Shown here: positions 47,017-58,591 of the stretch, one piece after another | How positions within the stretch are numbered: the first letter of the stretch is position 1 | Layout: every line of letters begins with the position of its first letter | Source of the DNA: Lepas anatifera | Lineage: Eukaryota; Arthropoda; Thecostraca; Lepadidae | Assembly: GCA_034440635.1 (NCBI GenBank) | Contig: JAOTON010000897.1 | Span: 3,217,001 to 3,281,000, forward strand | Reading direction: 5' to 3' | Length of the DNA: 64,000 nt | Program-made: the position numbers and the translations under genes | The notes under the pieces: model-generated | Databases searched by the model: none | Told to the model about the DNA's origin: nothing | The model's input: only the letters and a program-made list of their open reading frames with translations

Positions 47017-47032
47017 CGACGAGATCTCGTCG
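47017..47032. promoter_or_regulatory. 16-bp palindrome in THAP elements
   Basis: CGACGAGATCTCGTCG, a perfect palindrome. It recurs exactly at 55,407-55,422, and with one mismatch at 44,629-44,644 and 52,928-52,943. A protein-binding role is only a guess. Confidence 0.4.
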
Positions 47033-48747
47033 GCGCGAGTGCCCTTGGAGACAGGACCGAGTGGTGCGAATTTTATCAACCTGGTGCGAATTTGCAAGGT
47101 TAGTGACACTTAAAATAAACAAATAATTGCTGAATGGCTATTAAGACACAGGAGGGGCCTTATAAAAGCCCTTAATTAACTGACTAATGATTGAGATAGC
47201 ATTGCATTGCAGGGGTAGGAATGGGTGCATTTTTTCCCTGGTATGTGGCATATTGGTGCGAATTTTTGGAGGATGGTGGTGCGAGAATTTTAGATGGCTG
47301 GTGCGACTCGTCTGGCCTACTGCCATACTTTGCAGACTGGCTGTGGGGCGATCTCCAGTTCCGCTTATGCCTCCTTCCACTCCCTTGAGCCTGCTTCTAG
47401 CAGGAGTAGGCCTTTATCCTTGGGCCGTCATCAAAGGCGGATCCAGGATTGCCGATCGGGGGCACCTTCCCGGGGAGGGGGGGCGAGGCGCCATTCTTGA
47501 CCGAGAAACCCTATCGGATGGGAGCAAAACCCTATCGGTGGGAGCCGACTTTCGCATCCTGGGGTGGAGTGGGGGTGGGAAGTGAAATTTCAGGGGGCGT
47601 GGCCATTTCAGGGGGCACCGAGGGTCAATGGCGGGGGGAACATACTCCCTTTGCCCCTGGATCTGCCTATGGGGCATATGCCCACTTTGCTGTCCCCTTG
47701 GATCCGCCTATGGCTGTATTCCTTTTTAGCCCGGGAAACTGACATCTTGAAATAGTTCGGTAGATATACACCTTTATTCGTTTCAAGCTGTCTGAAATTC
47801 TAATTTGAATGTACGATGAAAAATGCGTTTCCAAACATAAGCGTCGCCACCGGCAAAAAAGTGGGGGGGGTTGCAGCAAACTTTAACCTGATCCTAAATA
47901 CAAACTTTGCTCCTTGGGGCCAAAAACTCCTCGAATTTGGGCTCCTCACTGCCTTCTGCAGCGGCTGGTTATAAGCCACTGCCACATACCAGGCATAAAA
48001 CACGTATAATTCACCGCTTACCATGCTATTCCCGGGCCCACTAACGTTGTTTACCTTTCGGAGTCCCTCTTTCGCGGCCATCTTGGATGGCACACTAGCG
48101 CCACTGGTGAGCGTGACCGGGGTCAATGAACATTAGACCCTTTGAACTTTGGACATTCTGATGTGATCCTTTTGAACCGTGAGATGTGATCTACTACTAC
48201 CATAATACCGTTATTTGCTTTCAGCCACAGGGTGTGTGTTCTTAGGCGTAGAAGCGATTATAATTCCAGGGTGCCAGGCTTTATCCCAGTCAACATTACT
48301 ATGATGGCCCCATGTGGGGCCATCATGGGCCACTTTGTGGGCCCCATGTGGGCAACCCACATGGGCCCCATGTTAATTTGTCCCTAGGTAAATGGTGGGG
48401 CCCATGTGGGCTGGCCAATGTAGGTATTAGGTGGGTCCAATGTGGGGCCTATATGGGCCATGCAATATGGGCTGAAGGTGGGCACAGTGTAGGCCAGTCA
48501 ATTAAATCTACATATGCTTCATCTGGGCAGAAAAGTGATTAGGTGTAGCCCCGCAAAGTGTAACGTGGTGAAGTGCATGTGGGCAGAACCATGTACAAAT
48601 GGTCTGGCCCACAAAAGGTGTTTGCCTTGTAGAACAGGGATATCATCCAAACCATTTCCTTCTCGACCGCCAGAACATTGCACATAAAAAATATTTGCAG
48701 CTGCCCAAATGTATTTCAGCCAACATTTAAACATATGTCAAATGTGT

Positions 48748-49998
48748 TTAACCCTATTTCCGGCAGGGGGGCTAATATTGCCCCCCTAAGGTTTTTCAAG
48801 AATATCTCCGAAACGGCTTGCGATAGAACTTTGAAACTTCCTGACTTTTCCTAAAACTAGTACAGGCAGGTTTTCTGAAATTGTCAATATTATATATTTA
48901 CCAGGGGCGGAGCTATGGCTGGGTTTTTGGGGAGGTTCTATCCACAAACCAAGTATTATCGTATGCGATGGGTTCTTTGTAAAAGGAAGCCGTCTCTGCT
49001 GATCCTGATACCAGTTATATGGTTTTATTATATCATTTTTTATGTGAGATGATAGTGCATTCACAATTGTCACTATTTGTATTCATCAGGGGCGGTTACA
49101 GCAGTTCAAAATGGGGGGTAATGCTATCAAGAAGGACTAAACGTTAGTAAGTGAGAAGACTGCTTACAGCCGTGCCAGGGCGAATACAATTGGGTATATG
49201 AAAATTCAAAAAAGTTATAACCAAATTCTAGATTACCAGAGGCGTGTCCAGTCACTACACATTTTCAAAATGCATATTCCCAGCCAGTATCACCGCCGCG
49301 ACTCAATATCGTTGTATATTAAAAATGTGTTTCCAATCACCCCCACCCGCCCCCCCACGACGAGAGTCCTTGATCCGCCTATGTCACCCCCTTTCCCAGA
49401 GCTGCCATGGGAGGGTAAAAATTATCAGAAATAAATTTCAACTAGTCGAGGGACTAATATACTCATGCATACCACTCGCATATTGTTGGGATGTATTTTA
49501 CCCCACTGTTTTACCTTACTGCATCCGCCCCTGATGAGTTTTTCACTTTTTTCATTTATTTATGTGTCAAAGATGCCAAGCAGTATATCACGGCTTCTAA
49601 TCCGCGTAACAAAAACTTTTTAGGTTGTATATATTTCCCCTCATAGTCCTGGTCCTGGAACTGCCATTGAATTTCGAATTTTTGCGTAACTCGAGTATAT
49701 GACAATTTTGGGTCAATTATTTGTAAATCTGAACTAGTTTTGTGAAAATCGTACAACAGAGACAAGGGTTATGGAAAATCTAAAAAATACACAAAAATTG
49801 TATATTTTGCACGACTTTCTCCTTAAAAATCAAAATTTTGAAATTTTCTTTTTTCAAAATAAAGTTTAGCGTCAGGGAATCTATAGCACTTTGAATTTTC
49901 AAAATCGGCCGGTTAGATTACGAGATCTTAGGGGGGCCGATATTGCCCCCCCTGCCGGAAATAGGGGGTAGCCGGGAGCCTGACGGAAATAGGGTTAA
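48748..49998. mobile_element. TTAA element with CCCTATTTCCGGC ends
   Basis: TTAA lies at both ends, with termini CCCTATTTCCGGC and CGGAAATAGGG; a GCCCCCC/GGGGGGC hairpin is near each end. About 1.24 kb, probably piggyBac-like and non-autonomous. The end fragment at 3,830-4,038 is the same family. No gene inside. Confidence 0.75.
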
Positions 49999-50202
49999 GC
50001 ACAATCCTCCGAGAGGCGAAAACTCCCCTCGGCGTTCACTGGCTCCAGCTGGCATCCTCCGTTGGCGGCCTCCTTCCCGATCCTGAGCCCCCGTAAACAT
50101 TTTACGGAGGGCAGTCTCCAGCTGACACTTACTCGTTTCAGAAGTTAGGGAGTTTCGTTGGTTGCCCCTGTCGAACACAATCGTATGTTAAAATTGAGTG
50201 AT

Positions 50203-50354
50203 TTAACCCGCGCCCCACCGGGAGTCCGGCGTCACCTTCGCCCCACGGGGGGCCATCAATGGCCCCTCTAACTCCGAAAATATGGGGGTTAGCGCAAATC
50301 TGCAAAGTGCATTAGAAAGCTCGCGTGAATTCAGTAAGAAATTACTGTGCATGT
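50203..50354 (+). mobile_element. AGGTCA TTAA element, left-end fragment
   Basis: TTAA plus CCCGCGCCCCACCGG and the first 150 bp of the family, cut off where the next full copy starts at TTAA (50,355). The full copy probably jumped into this one. Confidence 0.75.
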
Positions 50355-51382
50355 TTAACCCGCGCCCCACCGGGGGTCCGGCGCCACCTTCGCCCCACCG
50401 GAGCCATCGATGCCCCCGCTCTAACTCCGAAAATATGGGGGTTAGCGCAAATCTGCAAAGTGCATTAGAAAGCTCGCGTGAATTCAGTAAGAAATTACGT
50501 CACATGTTTAAGCGCTCAGGTCAATGGTTTGACCTACAGAGGTCAAGAAAGGTCACGATAGGCTATTTTTACTCAAATATGCAATGCTTAAGAAAACTGG
50601 GCATACCTCTTATGCCATTAGAGCTATTGAGATCTGGTAAAGTACATTTGATAGCAAATTGCCAGTCCTTTTTCCTCTATGTGGAACGTAAAGACCTCCC
50701 GCCAGTGGTTTGATCTCCAGACGTCACCTTGTGACCTGATATGACCTGAGGTCACGAAAGGTCAGAAAGTGACTTTGTCGTATATCACATGAAAGCCAGT
50801 GACAAGACGTACACGATGGTGTTTGATTGAGCGCTCTAGCTTAATTAGGTCAAACGTTATTGTCAAAATACTGTTTTAACCCCTGGTGACCTTGGATGAC
50901 CTTGGAGAGGTCAAAGGGAAAATATGGCCCCTGGGATCCGTGAAAGGGTGTCCAAGAATGCTTTTCTGAGCAAGCCAAGCATTTTCAATCGTTGTTGTGA
51001 CTTTTAGATCATAAGACAGCTTTTCCCCATGCTTTTTCAATGGGAGAGGTCACCTCGTGACCTGACCTCAGGTCAAGAAATCGAAAAATCCCGGATATAC
51101 ACCTTGTAGGACCTGGAGGGGCCAGGAAGTGTAGGAAGTTTCAAATCGATTGATTTCGAAACGTAGCTCTTATAGAGCTCAAAATTTGAAGTGAGGTGAC
51201 CTTGGTTGACCTCGCCTGGTGACCTGACCTTGGGTGAACCGGGTAAAAATTTTTTAGGGATGGTGGGAAAATGATGGTGTGAGAGGTAGAGCCCTCAACC
51301 GCGGTGCTGCGGCTCGTCGTTTTTCTGCTATACCGGAAAAACCTTAGGGGGCCATCGATAGCCCCGGTGGGGCGAGGGTTAA
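50355..51382 (+). mobile_element. TTAA element with AGGTCA-rich interior, second full copy
   Basis: TTAA at 50,355-50,358 and 51,379-51,382. It is co-linear with 17,334-18,367, including dense AGGTCA/TGACCT tracts at 50,515-50,770 and 51,045-51,235. Non-coding. Confidence 0.85.
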
Positions 51383-51412
51383 ACGCTCAGAATCAAGTAC
51401 GTACGCCGCCAC

Positions 51413-51453
51413 GCACACATGCACACACACACGAGAGAGAGAGAGAGGGGGAG
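51413..51453 (+). repeat. (CA)n(GA)n microsatellite
   Basis: A CA tract followed by a GA tract. Confidence 0.85.
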
Positions 51454-52329
51454 AGTTTAAGGCATGATATGAATTAGGTATGTTAGAATTATGAAAATAT
51501 AAATATGGAAAATGGCAGGCAGGTCCCCAGGAACGGAAACCGAGCACACGACGGAACAGCTTCCGGGGGAAGCAGGCCCTAGTCGGGACCCGATGGCGGA
51601 TTCAGAGTTGGCTAGGTATGTACCTCAAGCGGGTGAAGGGGCAACAACACACTTTCCACAACGAGAACAATGACGGAGATATGATTCGGGGCTCCTGCGG
51701 CCGACATTCAAAGTATGGAGCCTACCTGGGTCGCCGCCGGTGCCGGTGGTGACGCCATGCACCACACTCCGCCCCTGCAGCCCTCGGTTCGCGCTGGAAG
51801 CGTGATGCACGCGCCGATGCCAATGAAAGCTGAAATCGCACCTGATTGAAAGCTTGTCTTCACCTGGTTCGCCTGTCATTGTCTGTGAATATTTCTAAAG
51901 TATTGAAAAAAGTGAATATGGGCTGTTTATGCAGATATCTTCCACTTTAATAATACACTGATGAGCTCCAAACCCTGATTCCTAATACTAATCTTTATAA
52001 AATAGATGTGCGCTTTATGCCCATGAAATATTATGCACCGTCAAACCTTTAACTTCAGAAGCAAAACAGAAAGATTCAATATGCAACAGCTAATATTTTT
52101 TTCATTTGTTTGTTCTCGTGCCTTCGGTAGCTTGGAGACGTAATTGCCAGCGTGGGGATCCTCCGCGGAAAGGAAGTTTCGAGCTCAACCGAAATTAATT
52201 TAGAGTATTCTAACTATAGAGATCTATATAGTATAGCTCCCCGCTTGGCTTATTTACACCAATTTTCCCACATGCTTCAGTATTAACACTAAAATATAGC
52301 ATATACCTACAATTAGTTCTTTCTTTAAA
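51454..52329. other. Stretch with weak coding hints
   Basis: 51,509-51,673 is an open frame (MAGRSPGTETEHTTEQ start) and another, in a different frame, is open from about 51,712 to 51,848. Both are GC-rich and without a domain I know. They could be gag remnants or an unrecognised exon. 51,890-52,329 shows nothing. Confidence 0.3.
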
Positions 52330-53672
52330 GACACATGTGGGCAGCCCAGATATGCCCCAACTTCAGCCCACTATATGGGTTGCCCATCTATCACCCATGT
52401 TCAGCCCATGCATGCTCATCCATACAATCCTTGCTTTAAATAATTTTGAGAGTGTTAAGTATTTACAAATGCATCGGAGATGAGACATTTAGATAATTGT
52501 GATCATGTTCATAATATGGGCCAGCCACATGTGGGGCCCACCTCCGGCCCATGAATTTGCCCACCTCTAGCCCATGGCCCATCTAGCCCACCATGCCCAT
52601 CAAATGCCCATGTGGGCCCCACCTGGGCATGTTAGCTGGGATGTTAAGCCATTTCTTTCCAGTCAACACCATATGATTCATCTTTAAGAATCAAGAATAT
52701 TGGTGGGGCATGGTTTTGCCGGCCCCATTTACACCTTTGCCTAAGCTTATTTGTTTTTCTTGATCTCCTGTGTAATTGAGATGCATGTCAAAGTATGTTT
52801 AGTTGATGGTTTCAAGATGCAAGTCTTTTTATTTTGTGTGGGTTTAGATGGCAGCTCCTGCCCTGCTAGCCTGCCAATGATTTTAGGGTGCGCACCCATT
52901 GTCCAGTCTGCAGAACATGGCAGATTTCGACGAGATCTCGTTGGGGCAGCCTCGGGGCAGACCTACCGATTTGGGGCAGCTTTTGGTCGAGCTTGGGGCA
53001 GAGGGGGGCTCTTGGGGCAGGAACTAGTACTAGGGGCAGCAATCAGTCCGGGTAATCACCGGAGGAAGAAGAAAAAAATAACTAAAAGAAATAAGAATCA
53101 TCAGTTAAAATTGCGCTGGAAGACGTAATTTGTCTCAAAAGCGTCATATTTGTCGTCAAGCAAAATATGGTTTAAAAGATACCAAACAAAGGAAATTTTT
53201 CATTGATGTAAAGTGCCTGAAAGTGAATAAAAATTGAGGCAATGGACGCCTTTTGAAAGCTAAATTTATATTTATTTTCTAAATTCGTAATTTAAACTTA
53301 ATCTTAGCTACATAAAACAATCTTAGAACTCAAAATGAAATTTCCCTGTCTGTAGTTTTTTTGCATCTCCTTTGCTATGTTTTGATCGCCAAAGGCCGGC
53401 AAATCAATCTTGCCAGCCACCTCCCTAGAATGAATGCCGGTCCGTGATGTGACGTCACACGGACGTAAGGGGATCTTTCTTCTCTTGGGTCTCGTGAAAA
53501 TATTTCAAATTTTGAGATGCTTTCATGCAAATGTGAGAAAGCATAAGGAAAAAATGCTATGGAAAAATTATTATATTCGAAAATAGTTGTCAATTGATAC
53601 CATCAATTGATCGATTGATCGATTGATACGGCTTAAAGGAAGGGGCAAATGACGTCACTAGGGGAAAACTTT

Positions 53673-53949
53673 GCCCTGTTCCGCTGTCGCACAGTTTGTC
53701 AGCAGGACCTCTAAACTCTCCTCCGAAAGTAGCATCAGCGCCATAATCGCCTCTTTTTGTTCTAACCAAGGGAACTTAAACCTTTAAACCATTAAAAATA
53801 TTAGCTGCACTTCGTGCACACGGTTTTCATCAGCACAACAGAGGCCGTCGCCCGTAAACCTCTAGAACTAGTTCCCGGGGAGAGGCTACAATCCTGTACG
53901 TGGCAACGGGCCCGCTGATTGGTGCTCAAAACTGTGCTGACAGTGAGCT
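53673..53949 (-). mobile_element. MITE family M, copy M9, deletion-rich
   Basis: Matches the M consensus in inverted orientation but lacks single bases at many places, for example TCCGCTGTCGCAC for TCCAGCTGTCAGCAC. Its right end is truncated. Confidence 0.8.
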
Positions 53950-54350
53950 TTTGCTCGTAAATATACCTTTGAATAAAGGTATCTTTGAAATTGTGCATCA
54001 TGAATGCAAGATAGCTGCTGTACGACGTGAGTTTCCATCAGCCCCCTCCAACAGCAAGCGCAGACAACCGGATATGACGTCACACCTCGTAGCATATAAC
54101 ATGGGAAAATTACATTATTAAATATCCAAATTTTTGCAAAAAGAGGCCCAGAATAGAAAATTAAATGATTATTCATTGCATTTGGGATACACTTGATTAC
54201 CGTGTATTCTCACAAATTCGTAAGCAGGAAGTGCCATTAGCAGCAGTTCAATGGTGAAGGAATTCCTCCACGCCCGTGTGACGTCACTCAGACGTGGAGG
54301 AATCCCTCTTGAATGTACCTTTAAGTAAAGGTATCTTGAGTTTCCATTGC
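53945..54350 (-). repeat. Dispersed repeat R, copy 2
   Basis: Inverted copy of 6,925-7,330, starting at the truncated end of M9. Confidence 0.6.
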
Positions 54351-54595
54351 TTTGGTACGTGGACGGCCGTGGGTACGTTGTCTTCGTCGGGTCGTATGCA
54401 CAGTTTTATTTTATTTGTGGGTGTTTTGTTTAAAATGGATTAGATAAAACTTGTATCGGAAAAAATTACCCCCCTCGTTAGATGAGTCTGCCCCAGCCAC
54501 CAAATTTCTGCCCCAATTGGGGCAGGCTTTGGGCTGCCCCATGCGCCTCGTCGAGTCGTCTGCCACGTTCTGCAGACTGGCCCATTGTACTATTC

Positions 54596-55379
54596 GTTTT
54601 TTACCGTTGTAGTGTTTTTATCGTGTGTGCTGTCGCAATACATGTATGGAAGTAATGCATCATAGTTGTGTAAAAATTTTGTACATTTTTCCTCAAATTT
54701 GATGCATGCAGCATTGAACTGCTGGGTTTGGGTCAGGGATGTCAGTATTTCTTTCTTCTCTGTTCATTTTAATTCTTCTGCCGTTTTAAGAAGGCAAATT
54801 GATATGCCAGACAGACAGGGCGCTACCACATAATTTTTACAGGGGAATGGATGTGGGTTGGCACTGACTGGGGAAGGCAAATTTTGAGCATATTTGATAC
54901 CTGACAGCATTAATGATGGTGGACCAAACTATTTTGGGGATGGCACCCCGGGTTGGCCAACAGGGGGGCACATCCCTCCATCCCCCGCTTTCGGCACCCA
55001 TGCAGACATATGAAGAAGACAGTCGTACAACAGGAAAGGCCCCAGTAGCACCTCCCACCCACAAGCATTAGAAGAAAATCAGCATGTGCATGAATATAAA
55101 TGACAGAATAGGCCAACACACTCTAGGCTGAGACACATGAACACACATGTGAAAATATGCTGCATCAGGCAGAAGCAATGTCACTGATTCAAGATGCATG
55201 CAAGCCAAAGCTTAATTTCCTAGCTTAAGCCAAAGCTTAATTTCCTAGCTTTCCTGAAGCTTAATTTCCTATAGTTTTTCAGTCATAAATGCTGATAGTT
55301 GTTTTAGATGCTGTTGATTGCTGGGCATATTTCTGAATATAATGGTGCCCAGGCTAGCAAACCTGTGGAGCTTGGCTGC
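54596..55379. other. Stretch without recognised gene
   Basis: No gene. 55,205-55,275 has three short tandem copies of AAGCTTAATTTCCTAG. Confidence 0.5.
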
Positions 55380-55745
55380 GGTCCAGTGTACAAAGTATGG
55401 CATTTTCGACGAGATCTCGTCGCTGCGAGTGCCCTTGGAGACAGGACCGAGTGGTGTGGATTTTATCAACCTGGTGCGAATTTGCGAGGTTAGTGACACT
55501 TAAAATAAACAAATAATGGCTGAATGGCTATTAAGACACAGGAGGGGCCTTATAAAAAGCCCTTAATTAACTGACTAATGATAGAGGTAGCATTGCATCG
55601 CAGTGGTAGGAATGGGTGAATTTTTCCCCTGGTATGTGGCATATTGGTGAGAATTTTTGGAGGATGGTGGTGCGAGAATTTTAGATGGCTGGTGCGACTT
55701 GTCTGGCCTGCTGCCATACTTTGCAGACTGGGCTGCGGTCCCTGC
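55380..55745 (+). mobile_element. Partial THAP transposon copy
   Basis: Matches the part of the right THAP element after its zinc finger (47,000-47,345), including the 16-bp palindrome and GGTGCGAATTTGCGAGG. The finger itself is absent. Confidence 0.75.
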
Positions 55746-55933
55746 CTGCTCCCTCCTGTGCCCTCACCCCGCACCACTTTTAACATGCATCTTTCATTGC
55801 TGGGGTGGAGTGCTACTTTGCTCATGTCTTCTAACATGCACATTAACGGGGGCATGTACCTGCCCCCTTCTGGTTTTTTGGAGATAGAATAAAACGGCAT
55901 TGTGTAGCTCCACCATACTTGGCATACACTTAC

Positions 55934-56510
55934 TGTCACGACCACCGGAAATTAAACATTTGATAACGCACTGATTCTCATCTGAAAGACCTTTATTTGC
56001 AATTTGACTGCTGGAAAACATGGACAACAGGAAGTGTAACTGGGAAACTTAATAGTACTGGAAACAGCCCATAGTAAGAGCAAAATCAGTGTCAGGGAGC
56101 CAGAACAATGCATGCAGATGAGTTCATGAATGTGTGGTTTCTGAAACAGACCAGGCAGGGTGTCAGGCGCAAGCCGGTGCTATGCGAATGCAAGACAATG
56201 CACAAGCGAACCAAACACATGCAGCATGCTGACGTGCTGCAAATAACTGCAAGCTTCAAGGGCAAAGCAACACAAGCTTTACAATGCAAAATCGCAGGCT
56301 CTGAGTATGCTTCAATCAAACCACATGCGACACCCACCAAAGTGTTTCCGTCCTTGCCGAATGGTGTGATTCAGTCAGTTCAGCTATCCTCATGCAGGCA
56401 TTATATCAAGGCTTCTCTTCCACATATTTACAGTCATGCATCAGTCAACTTCAGAAACCATGCCGCTCACTTCAACATGCTCTGAAACAGACAAATAAAC
56501 TGTTGCAACA
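55934..56510 (-). repeat. 3' LTR of the BEL/Pao element
   Basis: Begins TGTTGCAACAG and ends GGTCGTGACA on the - strand (TG...CA). Almost identical to 62,581-63,155. Confidence 0.95.
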
Positions 56511-56525
56511 CCCTCCCCACCGTTC
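56511..56525 (-). other. Polypurine tract
   Basis: On the - strand GGTGGGGAGGG stands directly before the 3' LTR, as expected for the plus-strand primer. This confirms the orientation. Confidence 0.8.
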
Positions 56526-57047
56526 GACCCGAACATACCTATGCACCTTATTTTTAAGGAAAAGTTACGTGACTCGCGTCAGCAATATAACAACGCACTA
56601 CTGGAGCATATAAAGCGCTTCACTGCTCTGTCGACACTAAGGCGCAACACCACACGGTGAACCACTGCAAATGACAAAATATAATACATCCAGCCACCAT
56701 GACAATAGGACACATCAGCTCGGCAGTGCAGCTCCAAACACAACGTTCACGTCGAGGAAAATGTGAAGCTTTAGTGACTCGACAACACTCAGTCCCGTCG
56801 CATTCAGATTTTCGGGTGGGACGGCTAACGTTCCACTGGCGCAATAGGTCCGAGTGACAGTCGTCTCCCAGCAGCACAACACGCCGACGGACAGCCTGAA
56901 GCGGAAGAATCCAGCTAAGCGGCCGCCCGAGCAGCAGGACCAGCAGCAGCATGCCATGCAGCACCCTCAGCGCTGAGTCCACCACACAAACATGACATCT
57001 GCTCTGGCGAGGATAATAGAGAGGATGGTGCTAGGATTGTGCGTTAT

Positions 57048-57380
57048 CTATGAATTATCATCCGTGGCCGTAACACTCTCCTCTAACCAGCATACCTTAG
57101 TGACAGGTCGATGATATTCGTGACCAGCTCCAGTCTTCAGCTCCACCGACCTGACTCGTCCATCAGCACCCTCAAACACCTTGATGACTTTGGCTAGAGG
57201 CCAAAAACCTCTTGGTGCGTTGTCGTCCATCATCAAAACGACGTCTCCAACCCTCATGTTTCGATTTTCACCCCTCCACTTTTGTCTCTGAAGAAGAGTG
57301 GGTAAATATTCCTGCCTCCATCGCTTCCAAAATTGCCCTGCCAGGACCTGCGCCTGTCTCCAACGCCGTCTACTGTTCAC
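57048..57380 (-). pseudogene. BEL/Pao integrase C-terminal domain
   Basis: Contains WKRWRQEYLPTL, GDVVLMMDDNAPRGFWPLAK and VRSVELKT, the conserved C-terminal (DUF5641-type) domain of BEL/Pao integrases. It is separated from the catalytic core by frame changes. 56,526-57,047 to its left is the 3' untranslated part and shows no coding region. Confidence 0.85.
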
Positions 57381-58170
57381 TTTTTATCTCGAAACACCCT
57401 GGGGGTACGTTAGGCTGGCACACCCAAAAGAAAATGGTTCGGGTCAGTGGCTCCATATCATGCGGGTCAGTGCTTACATATGTCAGTGGTCTACCATTTA
57501 ACATTGACTCAACTTCTGTAAAGAGCGTCAAGAGAACTTCGTCGGTTAAAACCTGACCCGAGGATATCACCCGGAACGCTCTCTTGACACTCCCCACCAT
57601 GCCCCCATGCGCCCCCATATGAGGTGCGCCTGGAGGTATAAAGTTCCACTGTATCCTCCGTTGACTGAGCATGTCCCCTATCCGATTTGAGTCCAATTCG
57701 GCCAATGATTCCCGGATCTCTCTTTCCTCCAACCATGTTGGTACCGTTGTCAGAAAATATCACTGTAGGATGCCCTCGGCGCCGATGAAACGCCTCAGAG
57801 CCATCAGCAGGCTGTCCGCTTCCAGATTGTGAGCCACTTCGATATGGACGGCTCGTACGGAGAGGCATTGAATAACACACCATATCTTTTCTCGGTTTTG
57901 CGAAGCTTCTTTACCAGAAACGGACCAAAATAATCCAAACCTACGGAAGCAAACGGCCTTGAGCAGTCGAATCTACATTCTGGCAACTCACTCATCAGAG
58001 GAGGACAGGAGTCGCTTTCTACGCCGACACACCACACAGCCGTGTAGCACGTGTTTTACTGCTGATCTTCCTTTCGGTATCCAGTATGCTGAACGTATCT
58101 CAGTGAGCGTTCGCTCCGTTCCAGAGTGCAGCACTGTTAAATGAGCGTGGTGTATCGAGTTTCGTCACCG
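57370..58170 (-). pseudogene. BEL/Pao integrase core, broken
   Basis: In order: a CVVCRRRK zinc-binding end (about 58,020), GLDYFGPFLVKK with the first catalytic Asp (about 57,920), VIFSDNGTNM with the second (about 57,760), and PHMGAHGGMVGSVKRAF (about 57,600). In the last, the usual catalytic Glu before the MVGSVK motif is not visible as read. Several frame changes split the domain. Whether this is decay or base-call error is open. Confidence 0.85.
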
Positions 58171-58591
58171 GTCCTTGGGATGCATGATGATCGATGCCTC
58201 GCCGAAAATGGCATGGGGCTCTGTCGAGACGTCCACCGACGCGCAGCAGACCGTCATCGTCGATAAAGGGCGATAGCCCTTCGAGTGCTTCGTTCTCCCA
58301 CGATGAAGATTACCTCTGACGCGTTTAACGACCTCTGAGTACATACGATTCTGAGAATCCTTCACTATTTGCCTTTCAGCTCTCTGATTTCTCCTGCTTT
58401 CAAAGGACCATGACAGCACGAGCTCTTCTTACCAGACGAATACTTAGCTACAAATTTCCAAGAAATCTGAGCACCCATGCTACTATTCTGCGATACTTGC
58501 TCCAACAAGAGTACTTGCCAGCTGAAGGGAGAGCTCCTCCAAAGCTCACAGCCATACTGGTTGCTGTCACTATTCTAACTTCAGGTCTCCT

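Larger units (their letters stand above)
46491..48125 (+). mobile_element. THAP-encoding DNA transposon, right copy
   Basis: 1,635 bp, inverted relative to the left copy, with ends TGGCCTCGGTCATCG and GTGACCGGGGTCA and AT on both sides. The left foldback arm gives the empty site GGAAGCTATGAACATT, so the insertion is precise and the 2-bp AT duplication is confirmed a second time. It carries the intact THAP frame and a GGATCC-ended repeat (47,436-47,710). Confidence 0.85.
45493..48210. mobile_element. Foldback structure with TTAGG/TCAGG arrays
   Basis: The left arm (about 45,493-46,065) and right arm (about 46,175-46,490 continuing at 48,128-48,210) are inverted copies. The right arm is interrupted by the right THAP transposon. 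From outside in, each arm has CTTTGAACTTTGGACATTC (or its complement), a block with CTTTTGATTGTTGGACTTC, an array of (TTAGG)n then (TCAGG)n, and a block with GGTCCCTATTT and GGGGATATCACCCCT. The central loop is about 110 bp. Arms differ in array length and by substitutions, so this is not a simple assembly mirror. Confidence 0.85.
48295..52640. mobile_element. GGGCCCATGTGGGC inverted-repeat element
   Basis: Ends CCCAGTCAACAT and ATGTTAGCTGGG are inverted. Next to each are arrays of GGGCCCATGTGGGC-like words (48,310-48,500 and 52,330-52,625). The interior holds other insertions (48,748-51,382). No coding region recognised. Class unknown. Confidence 0.6.
52890..54595. mobile_element. GGGGCAG-ended inverted-repeat element
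   Basis: Inverted arms (52,890-53,045 and 54,485-54,595) share CAGTCTGCAGAAC...GGCAGA and repeated GGGGCAG. The left arm carries a one-mismatch copy of the 16-bp palindrome of the THAP elements. It is interrupted by MITE M9 and repeat R. Confidence 0.55.
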
